64,000 nt of DNA, from contig OZ241337.1 of NCBI GenBank assembly GCA_965200435.1, positions 558,001-622,000 on the forward strand. The letters run 5' to 3'. Source of the stretch: Bin75 sp965200435. GTDB taxonomy: Bacteria; Nitrospirota; Nitrospiria; Nitrospirales; UBA8639. Under the pieces are notes generated by a model. It was not told where the DNA came from. It worked only from the letters and a program-made list of their open reading frames with translations, and made no database searches. Numbering within the stretch: position 1 is the stretch's first letter; each line of letters opens with the position of its first letter. Shown one piece after another: positions 51,512 through 60,471 of the stretch. A program made the position numbers and the translations under genes.

Positions 51512-52615
51512 TCAGGGAACCCACTCGGCGAGGAACACGTTGTATTCGCCTTTTTCTTTGGCGTTTCGGTCGGAGACCCACACCAACAGCTTGCCGTCGG
51601 GAGAAAACATGGGGAAACTGTTGAAGTGGCCTTGAACGGTGATTTGTTCCAATTCCGTGCCGTCGTCGTTCACGAGATAGAGATGAAACGATGGGCGGCC
51701 TTTTGCTTGTGCGGCGTCAGACCCACTCGACGAAAAGATGATCCGGCCACCGTCGGGATGGAAAAACGGCGCGAAGTTGGAAGCCCCGTTCCTGGTCACT
51801 TGCCGTTTGCTCGACCCGTCGGCGTTCATGACGAACAGTTCCAGATTCCCCGGCTCTACCAGATTCAGCCCCAGTAACTCCTGATAGACTTCATGTTCCT
51901 CAGGCGTTTGAGGATGCTGCGCCCGGTACACGATCTGCTTGCTGTCCGGAGAGTAGAACGCCCCGCCGTCGTAGCCGACGTCGTCGGTGAGCCGCTTAAG
52001 GCCGGTCCCGTCGATATTCATGGAATACAGGTCGATATCGCCGTCCCGCACCGACGTAAACACGATCTTTTTCCCATTGGGCGAGACGGTCGCTTCCGCA
52101 TCGTATCCGGGCGAGAACGTGAGACGGTGGAGTTCACGGCCATCCAGGCGCACAGAGAAAATTTCATAATCATCCAGGACCCAGCGATATTTTGGGGCCC
52201 GCTCGGGCTTGGGCGGGCATCGCAACCCGGCCAGATGTGTCGAGGAATACAGGACCCGCCGCCCGCCGGGGAAAAAGTAACCGCAGGTCGTGGCGCCGTA
52301 TCCCGTACTCACGCGGTGAACGTTTTCACCGTCCAAATCCATCACGTACATCTGATAGCACGCGCCGAGGGTTTGGCTGGCCGGATCTTTGGTGGATTGA
52401 AAAATCAGGCGCGACCCGTCGAAGGAAAAATAGGCTTCGGCATTTTTACCGCCTGCGGTGAGTTGCCTGATGTTGCGTAAATGCCGTTCGACCTTGCCGG
52501 AACCTGACGATTCACCGGCCCACACCGGAGACCCCGCAACCAGGGCCAGACCGGACAGTGCCACTACGCCCATACACAGCAATATCCTGATTGGTTTCAT
52601 CGGTCGATTCGGCAT
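51512..52615 (-). CDS. TolB-like beta-propeller protein (exported)
   Basis: A 367-residue exported protein starting MPNRPMKPIRILLCMGVVAL, with a signal peptide ending near PVWAG. It contains at least five PD40-like blades: AEAYFSFDGSRLIFQSTKD, AEATVSPNGKKIVFTSVRDG, GAFYSPDSKQIVYRA, FAPFFHPDGGRIIFSSSG, FPMFSPDGKLLVWVSDRN. A GAGGAA ribosome site precedes this Met; a start one codon upstream is equally possible. Propellers of this type act as periplasmic scaffolds or interaction domains. Not adjacent to tol/pal genes. Confidence 0.82.
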   Translation of the reverse strand: MPNRPMKPIRILLCMGVVALSGLALVAGSPVWAGESSGSGKVERHLRNIRQLTAGGKNAEAYFSFDGSRLIFQSTKDPASQTLGACYQMYVMDLDGENVHRVSTGYGATTCGYFFPGGRRVLYSSTHLAGLRCPPKPERAPKYRWVLDDYEIFSVRLDGRELHRLTFSPGYDAEATVSPNGKKIVFTSVRDGDIDLYSMNIDGTGLKRLTDDVGYDGGAFYSPDSKQIVYRAQHPQTPEEHEVYQELLGLNLVEPGNLELFVMNADGSSKRQVTRNGASNFAPFFHPDGGRIIFSSSGSDAAQAKGRPSFHLYLVNDDGTELEQITVQGHFNSFPMFSPDGKLLVWVSDRNAKEKGEYNVFLAEWVP

Positions 52616-52692
52616 CATTTCCTCAATCTGCCCGGCTGCGTCATGCACCCACACAACCCACTACGAAATTCCTTCCTTCGACACGCGCAGCA

Positions 52693-52761
52693 ACCCTGGA
52701 TTCCCGATAAAAACTGTCGGGAATACGGAAAAAGACACACGTGTCAACCAATGACTGAACA
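52693..52761. repeat. Family 2 element, right-end fragment (copy E)
   Basis: A TTCCCGATAAAAACTGTCGGGAA hairpin followed by TGTCAACCAATGACTGAACA and the ACAGACAGGCATGACGG extension shared with copies B and D. Confidence 0.7.
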
Positions 52762-52818
52762 CAGACAGGCATGACGGATTCTGTGGGCACCGGCTATTTT
52801 TCTGCTCATCACAAGAAG

Positions 52819-54966
52819 TTATTCGCTTTCGTGGAACGTGACCGTTCTCTCCTCCACCGGCGGATCGAACGAACCGCGCGTCTTGACCTTTCCATTTTCA
52901 AACACAAGATAACTGTCCCATCCGTAAAAAAACAATAACCGGGAAAGCCCTTGAACGGCTTGGGGGGAGAATCCGAAGAAGACCGTCCCCACGTGTCCGG
53001 GATGGGTGGGATTGGCACAATTGACCAGCACGGCCACGTGGTCACCCGAGTACGTCGCCCCCTGAATCGTGATGCTCCGGTCTTGCAGCCTGACCCGCGG
53101 GCCACACCAATCCAGGATTCTGCCGACCCATGGATTGGTGTGGGGATGGCCCATAACCAACACCGACTGCGTCCCGATCGAGACGGTCCGTTCATCCAAC
53201 CAGGTCGTGGCGTCAGTGTGCGATCGTATCCGGTCAATTGCCGGCTTCAAACCCTGCTGCTCGGGTTCGGGCATGGTCGAAGCCAACAGCACGGCTCGAT
53301 GCCGGTCCGTGACCCAGCCATTGAGCATCGGGCTCATGGCTTGGCGGTCGAGCCGTCGAAAGATCTCATACGCCGGATCGAGTTGCACCCGCACGGGCTT
53401 TTCTGGAACCCACAGGGCCAGGGTCTGTTCATTTCCGCGAACGTCCACCCTGCTGCGATATTCTCCCTGTTCCAACTGCACCACCACCGGGACGCCCAGG
53501 CGATAGGCCGTCCCCATTTGCTTCACGTTCAGGGATACCCAATAGCCCGTTCGGGAATCACGTTCGACACGTGCTTGAGCAATCCGGAGGTGCGGCGTTC
53601 CTTTTCCTTGCACCCATTGGTTGAAGAACCATGACAACTCCCTTCCCGACGCGTCTTCAAACGTCCGCTGGAGTTGCGGCCAATCGGCATAGCCGCCTGA
53701 ATAGGCGGCTATGATTGCCCGAATCGCCCGGAAAAAATCGCGGTCGTCGAGTTCGCGCCGCAGCATATGAAAAATCATGGCGGCCTTCTGGTATCCGATC
53801 GCGTTATCGACGCGGTTCTCCTTATGATGAAACTGCACCACCGGATAGTCGTCGTCCGGCTGCACATACAGGTTGTATTCCGTGATCATCCGTTTGCGAT
53901 GCGCGCGTGCCTTCTCTTCACCCTCCGTCCGTTCGTCGTAATAATAGTTGGCAAGATAGGTCGTCAGCCCTTCTACCCAATTCCCCGTTTTGAAATGATT
54001 ATGCACCGAGTTCCCGATCCACGAATGAACGATCTCATGCCCCAGGGAATAGGGTTGCGTATAGCCTCGTTTTATCACCCGGCTGCCCAGCAACGTGAAG
54101 GACGGCAACCCAATGCCACTGGGAAAGAAATTTTCCACAACCGCGAACTTGGGAAAGGGATATGGGCCGAGCCGTTTCGTATACCACTCGAGATAGTGCG
54201 CCGTGGCGTCCAGATATTGCTGGGCGACGTGCGCGTCTTCGGGAAAGAGATACGTGGCGATTTCGATTCCATTCCATTGGGATGCTCGTTTGACGAAGCG
54301 ATTCGCCGCCAACGTCAAGGCTTCGGTTCGGGCGCGCACGTTCCACTCGGACATGGCCGTGGTCTCTCCTTCGGTAAACGAGACTTCCCGGCCATGCGTG
54401 ACCGCTCTCCACCCCGCCGGGACAATGACCGTGACGCGAAACGTGGCGAATGACCCGGGCATCTCAGGATACCAGGCGGGTTCCGAGGTTAAATAGACGC
54501 CCTCTTCACCGAGATAGCCCAAGGTCCTGTCCGGCCGCACAAACCGTAGGCCCGGCGTAGCCGTGGGCGCATCCTGAATGCGACCGCGATAGATTATTTG
54601 TACACGGATTTCATCTCGCGAGGACGACGATTCCGGAAGCCGGATTTGGATGGTACGCGGCCATCCTGGTCCTTCCTGATTGTTTGCGGCCGAAGACAAG
54701 TCTTCTTCCCAAATGAGTAACGGACCGTCCGCCAACAGAATTTCCTCGATTTCCAAATTCGGGTTCAAGTTCACGTGAAGCACCGACGCGACATTCGGAT
54801 GACCGGTCAACCGGATCGTATCGCGGGCAATGATCGTGTGACTTTCGGGCTGGAGTTCGACGTGCAAATCATGATGCCGGATGGTGACGTCTGCAGCCTG
54901 CACGGTCAGGCTCATGAGCACACTGCTGAGCCACGCGCCTGCGATCATCAAGCCTGCCCGTTTCAT
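52819..54966 (-). CDS. M1-family zinc aminopeptidase (exported)
   Basis: A 715-residue metallopeptidase. Signal peptide: MKRAGLMIAGAWLSSVLMSL, cleaved near VQAA. The N-terminal beta-sandwich includes YRGRIQDAPTATPGL. The gluzincin site HEIVHSW (H-E-x-x-H) with NWVEGLTTYLANYYYDE carries the second zinc ligand Glu. The following helical domain is QKAAMIFHMLRRELDDRDFF. M1 enzymes usually use GAMEN for substrate recognition; in its place this has FFPSGIGLPSF, so substrate preference may differ. The stop overlaps the ftsY start by four bases, so the two are coupled. Confidence 0.88.
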   Translation of the reverse strand: MKRAGLMIAGAWLSSVLMSLTVQAADVTIRHHDLHVELQPESHTIIARDTIRLTGHPNVASVLHVNLNPNLEIEEILLADGPLLIWEEDLSSAANNQEGPGWPRTIQIRLPESSSSRDEIRVQIIYRGRIQDAPTATPGLRFVRPDRTLGYLGEEGVYLTSEPAWYPEMPGSFATFRVTVIVPAGWRAVTHGREVSFTEGETTAMSEWNVRARTEALTLAANRFVKRASQWNGIEIATYLFPEDAHVAQQYLDATAHYLEWYTKRLGPYPFPKFAVVENFFPSGIGLPSFTLLGSRVIKRGYTQPYSLGHEIVHSWIGNSVHNHFKTGNWVEGLTTYLANYYYDERTEGEEKARAHRKRMITEYNLYVQPDDDYPVVQFHHKENRVDNAIGYQKAAMIFHMLRRELDDRDFFRAIRAIIAAYSGGYADWPQLQRTFEDASGRELSWFFNQWVQGKGTPHLRIAQARVERDSRTGYWVSLNVKQMGTAYRLGVPVVVQLEQGEYRSRVDVRGNEQTLALWVPEKPVRVQLDPAYEIFRRLDRQAMSPMLNGWVTDRHRAVLLASTMPEPEQQGLKPAIDRIRSHTDATTWLDERTVSIGTQSVLVMGHPHTNPWVGRILDWCGPRVRLQDRSITIQGATYSGDHVAVLVNCANPTHPGHVGTVFFGFSPQAVQGLSRLLFFYGWDSYLVFENGKVKTRGSFDPPVEERTVTFHESE

Positions 54967-55880
54967 GAGGAACGCACCTCCAAGAGCGCCTCGGCAAAGG
55001 CTTGCGCGTGAAAGTCCTGCAAATCTTCCTCCTGTTCGCCGATTCCGATCAAACGAACCGGGATGGCCAATTCCTCGGCGATGGCTACCACGACCCCGCC
55101 TTTGGCCGTCCCGTCCAGCTTGGTGAGGGCCAATCCCGTGACGCCGATGGCTTCGTGAAATTGTCTGGCTTGGGCCACTGCGTTTTGCCCAATGGTGCCG
55201 TCAAGCGTGAGCAGCACTTCATGCGGGGCTCCGGGGAATTCCCGGTCGAGCACCCGTTTCATTTTTTTCAGTTCATCCATTAAATTGACTTTCGTATGCA
55301 ACCGGCCGGCCGTGTCGATCAACATGACGTCCACGCCTCTGGCTTTCGCAGCCGCAAGCCCGTCAAATACCACGGCGGACGGGTCCGCGCCTTGCCGGTG
55401 CTTGATCACGTCGGTCCCGATGCGCTTCCCCCACACTTCCAATTGTTCAATGGCCGCGGCCCGGAAGGTATCCGCAGCCACAAGAAGCGGGGTCAACCCT
55501 TGCTTGCGCAACCGGCCGGCCAGTTTCGCCATACTCGTGGTTTTCCCCACACCATTGACGCCCACCGCCAAAATCACGAAGGGTTTGGGACCCGTTCGGA
55601 TGAGTTCGTCAATCGGCGCGGATTCCACGGCCACCAACGTATCCGCCACCATCCGTTTCAATTCATGAATGGCTTCCCGGGGATCTCCTCCTGCCGAGGC
55701 CCGCAGCCGTTCGAGCAAGCGATCCGCCGTGCGAACGCCGATGTCCGCACTCAACAAGGCTGCTTCGACTTCCTCCAACGCTTCAGGGTCGAGACCACGG
55801 CCCATCAACTGCATCAACGAACGCTGGACGCCCTTTCGCGTTTTCCCCAATCCTTCTTTCAGTCGATCAAGCCAGCCCAT
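54963..55880 (-). CDS. ftsY: Signal recognition particle receptor FtsY
   Basis: A 305-residue SRP GTPase. The short N domain (MGWLDRLKEGLGKTRKGVQR) lacks the acidic A domain of E. coli FtsY. The G domain has the P-loop VGVNGVGKTTSMAKLAGRL, ADTFRAAAIEQLEVWG, DTAGRLHTKVNLMDELKK, TKLDGTAKGGVVVAIAEEL and the ending LIGIGEQEEDLQDF. ATG 55880 is chosen because the conserved N domain begins here; the frame could extend 18 codons upstream. Its pairing with a downstream M1-like peptidase gene is unusual. Confidence 0.96.
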   Translation of the reverse strand: MGWLDRLKEGLGKTRKGVQRSLMQLMGRGLDPEALEEVEAALLSADIGVRTADRLLERLRASAGGDPREAIHELKRMVADTLVAVESAPIDELIRTGPKPFVILAVGVNGVGKTTSMAKLAGRLRKQGLTPLLVAADTFRAAAIEQLEVWGKRIGTDVIKHRQGADPSAVVFDGLAAAKARGVDVMLIDTAGRLHTKVNLMDELKKMKRVLDREFPGAPHEVLLTLDGTIGQNAVAQARQFHEAIGVTGLALTKLDGTAKGGVVVAIAEELAIPVRLIGIGEQEEDLQDFHAQAFAEALLEVRSS

Positions 55881-55981
55881 TGGTTCGCGTTTCCTCTCTG
55901 CGTTCGCTGGTTGGTTGACGCCCCCCCGCCTCACCCCAACCTTCTCCCCCGAGTTGAGGACGATGATTCATATCTCAGGCC

Positions 55982-56428
55982 TCAAACCACCAATGACGGC
56001 ACAGGGGTGAACATTTGAACAAGCTCGATTTCCTTTCGTTGCATCTGCCGGGCCCGTTGCCTGCTCTGCTCATGATCGTAGCCGACCAAATGCAGAACGC
56101 CGTGAATCAGCAATCGCAGGATCTCTTCATCCAAGGAATGGCTGAAGGCTTTGGCCTGGCGCCTGGCCGTGGGGATCGAAATCACGACGTCCCCGAGCAG
56201 GGGAACGTCGGGCAGGGCTTCCCGATATAGAAACGCCAGGACGTCCGTGGTTCGATCCTGATTCCGATAGGTCCGGTTCAACCGTCGCATCTTCGTATCG
56301 CCGACCAGCCCGATACAGACTTCGGCCCCGGCCTCGTCAAGGAGCCGCAACAGTCTCCCAGTGATGCGACGCAACGTCCCCCGGCGAACCGAGACCTTTT
56401 TCAAGCGACATTGAATGCTGACGGACAC
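55982..56428 (-). CDS. ybeY: Endoribonuclease YbeY
   Basis: A 148-residue rRNA-maturation and quality-control nuclease. The zinc site is HGVLHLVGYDHEQ (H-x3-H-x5-H). RTTDVLAFLYREALPDVPLL and GDVVISIPTARRQA precede it. The protein starts MSVSIQCRLKKVSVRRGTL, with length normal for the family. It is downstream of phoH, as in many bacteria. Confidence 0.96.
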   Translation of the reverse strand: MSVSIQCRLKKVSVRRGTLRRITGRLLRLLDEAGAEVCIGLVGDTKMRRLNRTYRNQDRTTDVLAFLYREALPDVPLLGDVVISIPTARRQAKAFSHSLDEEILRLLIHGVLHLVGYDHEQSRQRARQMQRKEIELVQMFTPVPSLVV

Positions 56429-56490
56429 AAATCACTGCGGGGTCCGGGCTAAAGACCGTTTGCCCGGATTCATGGGAAGGGCAGTCCCGT

Positions 56491-57495
56491 TCATTCATCG
56501 GCTCTCGCAGAAGCCGCACCTTTGCCCGTTCCATTTCCATGGTGGTTGTAGGCCTTGATAATATCCTGCACCAAGCGATGCCGGACCACGTCGCAATCCT
56601 GAAAATACACGAATTTGATCCCCTTCACGTTTCGCAGGATTTCAGAAATTTCAATCAAGCCCGAAGAGCGGTCGAGCGGCAGATCGACTTGTGTAATATC
56701 CCCCGTCACCACAGCCTTGGAATTAAAGCCCAGCCGCGTGAGAAACATCTTCATCTGTTCCGATGTGGTATTCTGGGCCTCATCCAGAATGACGAATGCA
56801 TCATTCAGGGTCCGGCCACGCATAAACGCCAAGGGCGCCATTTCGATGTCCCCACGTTCGATCAGGCGATTCGCCCGTTCCATATCCATCATGGCATACA
56901 AGGCATCATATAAAGGACGCAGGTACGGATGTACCTTGGCGAACATGTCCCCAGGGAGAAAGCCCAACCGCTCACCGGCCTCCACGGCCGGACGAGCCAG
57001 GACGATCCGTTGCACCTCCTTTTTCGTCAGCGCCGCCAGCGCCATGGCCATGGCCATGTACGTCTTCCCGGTTCCCGCCGGACCTATGCCGATCACCAGG
57101 TCATGTTGCCTGATGGCCTCGAGATACATCTGCTGCGACGGAGTCTTCGGAACCACCCACCCTTTGGGAGTGAGAACGTGAGCCGTATCGAGGAAGGAGG
57201 ACGTTTCGGGTTGGTCGATTTCTGCCGCCTTGAGGGCGCGGGCGACGTCTTCCGATCGTATCTGACGCCGGCAGATCGTGCGTTCGGCCAACTCATACAG
57301 GAGTCCCTCTGCCCGCCCGACCGCTTCAGACGGTCCTTCCAAGGTCACCTCATTGCCGCGAGCCGATACGCGTACGTGCAGACCGTCTTCGATCAACCGG
57401 AGATGCAAGTCCCGTGGGCCGAACAGGTTGGAAAGATCGACCTCTTCACGAAGTGAGACTTTTTTTACGTGAGCGTTCTGGTCCAGAGGAAACAC
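56491..57495 (-). CDS. phoH: PhoH-family ATPase
   Basis: A 334-residue P-loop ATPase. An N-terminal KH-like segment (about residues 20-75) is followed by TPSQQMYLEAIRQHDLVIGI, Walker A GPAGTGKTYMAMAMA, ARPAVEAGERLGFLPGDM, Walker B VILDEAQNTTSEQMKMFLTR and the sensor AVVTGDITQVDLP. PhoH proteins pair functionally and genetically with YbeY, the gene that follows here, and are tied to RNA metabolism or stress; the exact role is unknown. The last residues (GNGTGKGAASARADE) are low-complexity. Confidence 0.95.
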   Translation of the reverse strand: MFPLDQNAHVKKVSLREEVDLSNLFGPRDLHLRLIEDGLHVRVSARGNEVTLEGPSEAVGRAEGLLYELAERTICRRQIRSEDVARALKAAEIDQPETSSFLDTAHVLTPKGWVVPKTPSQQMYLEAIRQHDLVIGIGPAGTGKTYMAMAMALAALTKKEVQRIVLARPAVEAGERLGFLPGDMFAKVHPYLRPLYDALYAMMDMERANRLIERGDIEMAPLAFMRGRTLNDAFVILDEAQNTTSEQMKMFLTRLGFNSKAVVTGDITQVDLPLDRSSGLIEISEILRNVKGIKFVYFQDCDVVRHRLVQDIIKAYNHHGNGTGKGAASARADE

Positions 57496-57593
57496 GTTTG
57501 TTTATTCTAACAAAAGGACGCATGGCCCACAAGAAAAAGATGCGTAACAAAAACATCACGCACCGGGATCGCGCGTCGCGATGACTCTTTCCC

Positions 57594-58421
57594 TTACCGC
57601 TTCTGGCAGACCGGGCACACAAACGACGAGCGTTCGTCCATGAGACCTCGAATCCTGGTCCCACACCCGTTCGGACAGGGTTCGCCTTTCTTTTGATACA
57701 CCAGGTGCCGGGTTTGGAATCGTCCCAGGCTCCCATCCGGCGCGACAAAACTATGAATCGACGAACCGCCCATGAGGATGGCTTCCTCGAGCACGCGTTG
57801 TAGCGTTTCAAACAACGTGCGGATTTTTTGCTTGGATAACCGGCTCCCGCGAGCGTGCGGATGGATGCCGGATCGAAACAGCACTTCATTGGCGTAAATG
57901 TTCCCGATGCCGGCAATCCGGTGCTGGTTCAACAACACGGCCTTGATTCGCCCACGGCAGGATTTGATCAAGTCCACAAACTCCGCACCGGTCATCTCGA
58001 ACGGGTCGCGGCCAAAGCGGCGTTGGCGATAGGCCCTCCAGTTGTGCCGGTCCAGAAGAAACAGCCTGCCGAACCGCCTGGCGTTCCAATACCACACCTC
58101 CGATTGCGGTCCGTTTGCCAGCCTCATGATCATATGCACGTGCTTCGCGCTCGGAATCGATTTCCGGGCGAAGAGCAACAGCCCCGTCATTCCGAGTTCC
58201 GCCACCACCACCCGTTTCCCGGTGTCTCGCTCGCAGACCATGACGACGCTCTTCCCATGCCGCTGCACTTCTGCGACGCGAGCGCCGGCATACCAGGAGA
58301 GGGACTCGATGCCTTGCCGGATGATATCGTCGCGGCCGATCCAGATATGATCGATCGTGCCCCCGACCACGGCTGCCTGTAATTGTCGCCGAACCACTTC
58401 GGCTTCGGGAAGTTCCGGCAT
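57594..58421 (-). CDS. mutM: Formamidopyrimidine-DNA glycosylase MutM (Fpg)
   Basis: A 275-residue base-excision enzyme that removes oxidised purines such as 8-oxoguanine. It begins PELPEAEVVRRQLQ after the initiator Met, where Pro2 is the nucleophile and Glu3 the general acid. HGKSVVMV carries the conserved Lys. The Zn finger near the C-terminus is LVYQKKGEPCPNGCGTRI and FVCPVCQKR. VLLNQHRIAGIGNIYANEVL is the H2TH region. ATG 58421 is chosen because the Pro must follow Met directly; the longer frame is disallowed. Confidence 0.96.
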   Translation of the reverse strand: MPELPEAEVVRRQLQAAVVGGTIDHIWIGRDDIIRQGIESLSWYAGARVAEVQRHGKSVVMVCERDTGKRVVVAELGMTGLLLFARKSIPSAKHVHMIMRLANGPQSEVWYWNARRFGRLFLLDRHNWRAYRQRRFGRDPFEMTGAEFVDLIKSCRGRIKAVLLNQHRIAGIGNIYANEVLFRSGIHPHARGSRLSKQKIRTLFETLQRVLEEAILMGGSSIHSFVAPDGSLGRFQTRHLVYQKKGEPCPNGCGTRIRGLMDERSSFVCPVCQKR

Positions 58422-58607
58422 CGCGATCCTCCGGGGGGCCAGACAACCATATCGGTAACAGCAGAAGCCACGGGCCGTCATCCTGATGCGGTCAGCCCAG
58501 CATTCTGGCCACAACTGACGGCACATCTGCAAGAACAACCGCTATAGTCGGGGGCGGTCATGATTCTGTCAACGAGATCGTGAACCCGTACGCCGTCCTG
58601 ACGTCGG

Positions 58608-58636
58608 TTGCGCGAAATCTCTACGGCTTCTATACT
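58608..58636 (+). promoter_or_regulatory. Sigma70-like promoter of the zinc-ribbon gene
   Basis: TTGCGC and TATACT with a 17-base spacer, ending 41 bases before the ATG at 58678. Confidence 0.55.
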
Positions 58637-58677
58637 GTCGAGACAGCTCTTAAGCGCTCTTTACCGGAAAGCAGGTT

Positions 58678-59037
58678 ATGGCCAGTCTCGACGTCCAATA
58701 CGTTCAGGACCGACTCAGTCAAGCCAAATGTGCCGTGTGCAAAAAAAGCCGGTTCGGCATCGACAGTCGATCCATGAAGGAAGACGGGGAATGGAGAGGG
58801 GTTTGCCTGGACTGCTATTATCATTTCCCGGTCTACACGGACATGGAGTTTTATCTCCGGATCCAGCCTGACGTGCAGTATTGGCTCAAAGAAATTTCCT
58901 GTCCCGTTTGCAGCAATCGGGGCGTCACGCTCGACTTTCGCATCGTCATGTCCGTGCGGGAATCTCTCTATTTCGTGGTCTGCCGGCATTGCGAGCATTC
59001 ATTTACCGAACGGTCTTTTTTAGAAGTCTTTGAGTAA
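58678..59037 (+). CDS. Double zinc-ribbon protein of unknown function
   Basis: A 119-residue cytoplasmic protein with four CxxC pairs (CAVC, CLDC, CPVC, CRHC) at about residues 18, 43, 75 and 102. They divide into two zinc ribbons around an aromatic middle (YYHFPVYTDMEFYLRIQPDV). It ends TERSFLEVFE. Such folds bind nucleic acids or proteins, but no family name is obvious. A good promoter precedes it and a small acidic protein gene follows after five bases. Confidence 0.75.
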   Translation: MASLDVQYVQDRLSQAKCAVCKKSRFGIDSRSMKEDGEWRGVCLDCYYHFPVYTDMEFYLRIQPDVQYWLKEISCPVCSNRGVTLDFRIVMSVRESLYFVVCRHCEHSFTERSFLEVFE

Positions 59038-59042
59038 ATCTC

Positions 59043-59234
59043 ATGGGCGATTCTGAGCCTGCCACCCCACCCCAGAACCCGGCTCCGGACAAGGGCGAGC
59101 CCAAAGCCAAAAAAGAAATTCACGTGGTGTCGGTCCCTCACGAAGACGACATGATTGCCGAAGAAATGGCTGAACTCTTTGAAGAAGACACCGTGACCCA
59201 CCAACACGGAAGCACCGAGCCTGAAGGCGACTAG
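59043..59234 (+). CDS. Small acidic protein of unknown function
   Basis: A 63-residue protein, Pro/Lys-rich at first (PATPPQNPAPDKGEPKAKKE), then acidic (HEDDMIAEEMAELFEEDTVT). No helix-turn-helix, metal or membrane motif. It lies five bases after the zinc-ribbon gene, so the two are likely co-translated. Composition suggests a disordered protein; the gene is supported mainly by its position. Confidence 0.55.
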   Translation: MGDSEPATPPQNPAPDKGEPKAKKEIHVVSVPHEDDMIAEEMAELFEEDTVTHQHGSTEPEGD

Positions 59235-59500
59235 CCATCCCGCCTCCTCTCTTATGGGGCCTTTCTCTATGACCGGACATCGGGAAATGTATGGCCATGT
59301 CGAAAGCACGGCGGGCTCTCAATCTGGAATGATTGCAGAGACAGGAGCTAACGTATTACGCTTTATTCAGAGCTATCTTCTGTCATTTATACATGTTCGC
59401 TCATTTGTCGACTATTCCCGCCAGTTGTCAGCTGGGAATCCATTTCTTTGACTGTAGCTAGCGCTTGTTTAATGAGGATGCTGTGGAAGAAGGGAGCGAA

Positions 59501-59575
59501 ATAGAGTGGCATCCCGAGTCACGGGCCGAAGCAGGTTCTTTGCCTTCAGGGGCGAGAATGAAAATTCCTGCATGA
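59501..59575 (+). pseudogene. Possible ParE-like toxin remnant
   Basis: An uninterrupted 24-codon stretch reads IEWHPESRAEAGSLPSGARM and ends KIPA-stop. IEWHPExRAE resembles the first strand and helix of ParE/RelE-type toxins (IxWxPxAxxEL). The preceding in-frame codons NEDAVEEGSE do not belong to a recognisable antitoxin. Too short to be sure; it lies in a 345-base gap with no other gene. Confidence 0.3.
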
Positions 59576-59580
59576 AGGGG

Positions 59581-60363
59581 TCAGTCCTTGGGGAACCAGG
59601 GGATAAACGCATTGGTGGTCCGTTGGTATTCCCGGTAGTCCTCGCCCCGGCTGGCTAGTGCCTGGGCTTCAGCCAAGGGGATGCCTGTCACCTTGAGCAA
59701 CGCTCCGATCATGACAACCGGGCCTGCCAGCGTCAGCCACCAGCCGGGCAATCCGATACCCATGACCACGTAGGCACACCAATGCACGCCTTCAAAAAAG
59801 TAATTGGGGTGCCGGGAATACTTCCACAAGCCACGTCGACAGGTTTTCCCTTGATTGCCGGGATCTCGCCGGAATCGATTCAGTTGATCATCCGCCACGG
59901 TTTCTCCCCCCACCCCAACGGCCCAGACGACCACCCCGAGGAGTTCCCAGCCCTGCCATGCGGGGTCAGGATTCGACATCAGCACCAACACGGGAATCGA
60001 GAAGACGGCGATGGCAAAGGCTTGTCCGACAAAATACACAAAGAAATATTTCTCAACCTGATTGCCCCATTGTTCCCGAAGTGATCGGTATCGCTGATCT
60101 TCAACGGCACCACGGACCCGGTTGACCGCGATATGTGCCGCAAGGCGAACCGCGTATACCGTGGCCATGGCGGCCACGACGAGGCGATGACTCACGTCGC
60201 CCGTGGCCGTCAGACCGAAACCGACAACCACCAGGCCGAAACCCACACAAAACCCCACGTCCGCCAAGGACGCGTTCCGATGCAACCAACGGTAGCCCAG
60301 CCACAGCCCCACCATCAACGGTGTGGTCAGAAGCAAGGCCCATACAGGGAGTGCCCAGTTCAT
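59581..60363 (-). CDS. DUF1295 / ICMT-like membrane enzyme
   Basis: A 260-residue membrane protein with about six hydrophobic segments. Near the C-terminus GLWKYSRHPNYFFEGVHWCA and GEDYREYQRTTNAFIPWFPK are signature motifs of DUF1295 and of the steroid-5-alpha-reductase/isoprenylcysteine methyltransferase superfamily. They combine Arg-His-Pro-Asn-Tyr and a YxxYxxxTxxFxP end. NADPH-linked reduction or methyl transfer on lipids is the family range; the substrate is unknown here. Confidence 0.85.
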   Translation of the reverse strand: MNWALPVWALLLTTPLMVGLWLGYRWLHRNASLADVGFCVGFGLVVVGFGLTATGDVSHRLVVAAMATVYAVRLAAHIAVNRVRGAVEDQRYRSLREQWGNQVEKYFFVYFVGQAFAIAVFSIPVLVLMSNPDPAWQGWELLGVVVWAVGVGGETVADDQLNRFRRDPGNQGKTCRRGLWKYSRHPNYFFEGVHWCAYVVMGIGLPGWWLTLAGPVVMIGALLKVTGIPLAEAQALASRGEDYREYQRTTNAFIPWFPKD

Positions 60364-60416
60364 GGTCTTGTCGCCTCAGGGGTATGCAACGCAAGCCCCC
60401 CTTTGTCCTGCGGATA

Positions 60417-60445
60417 TTGACCCCGGAAAGCGCCTTGTGTATGGT
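60417..60445 (+). promoter_or_regulatory. Sigma70-like promoter of the small gene at 60472
   Basis: TTGACC and TATGGT with a 17-base spacer, followed by a GGAGGT ribosome site and ATG 60472. Confidence 0.55.
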
Positions 60446-60471
60446 GAGCCGCTACATTCGGAGGTACGCTC

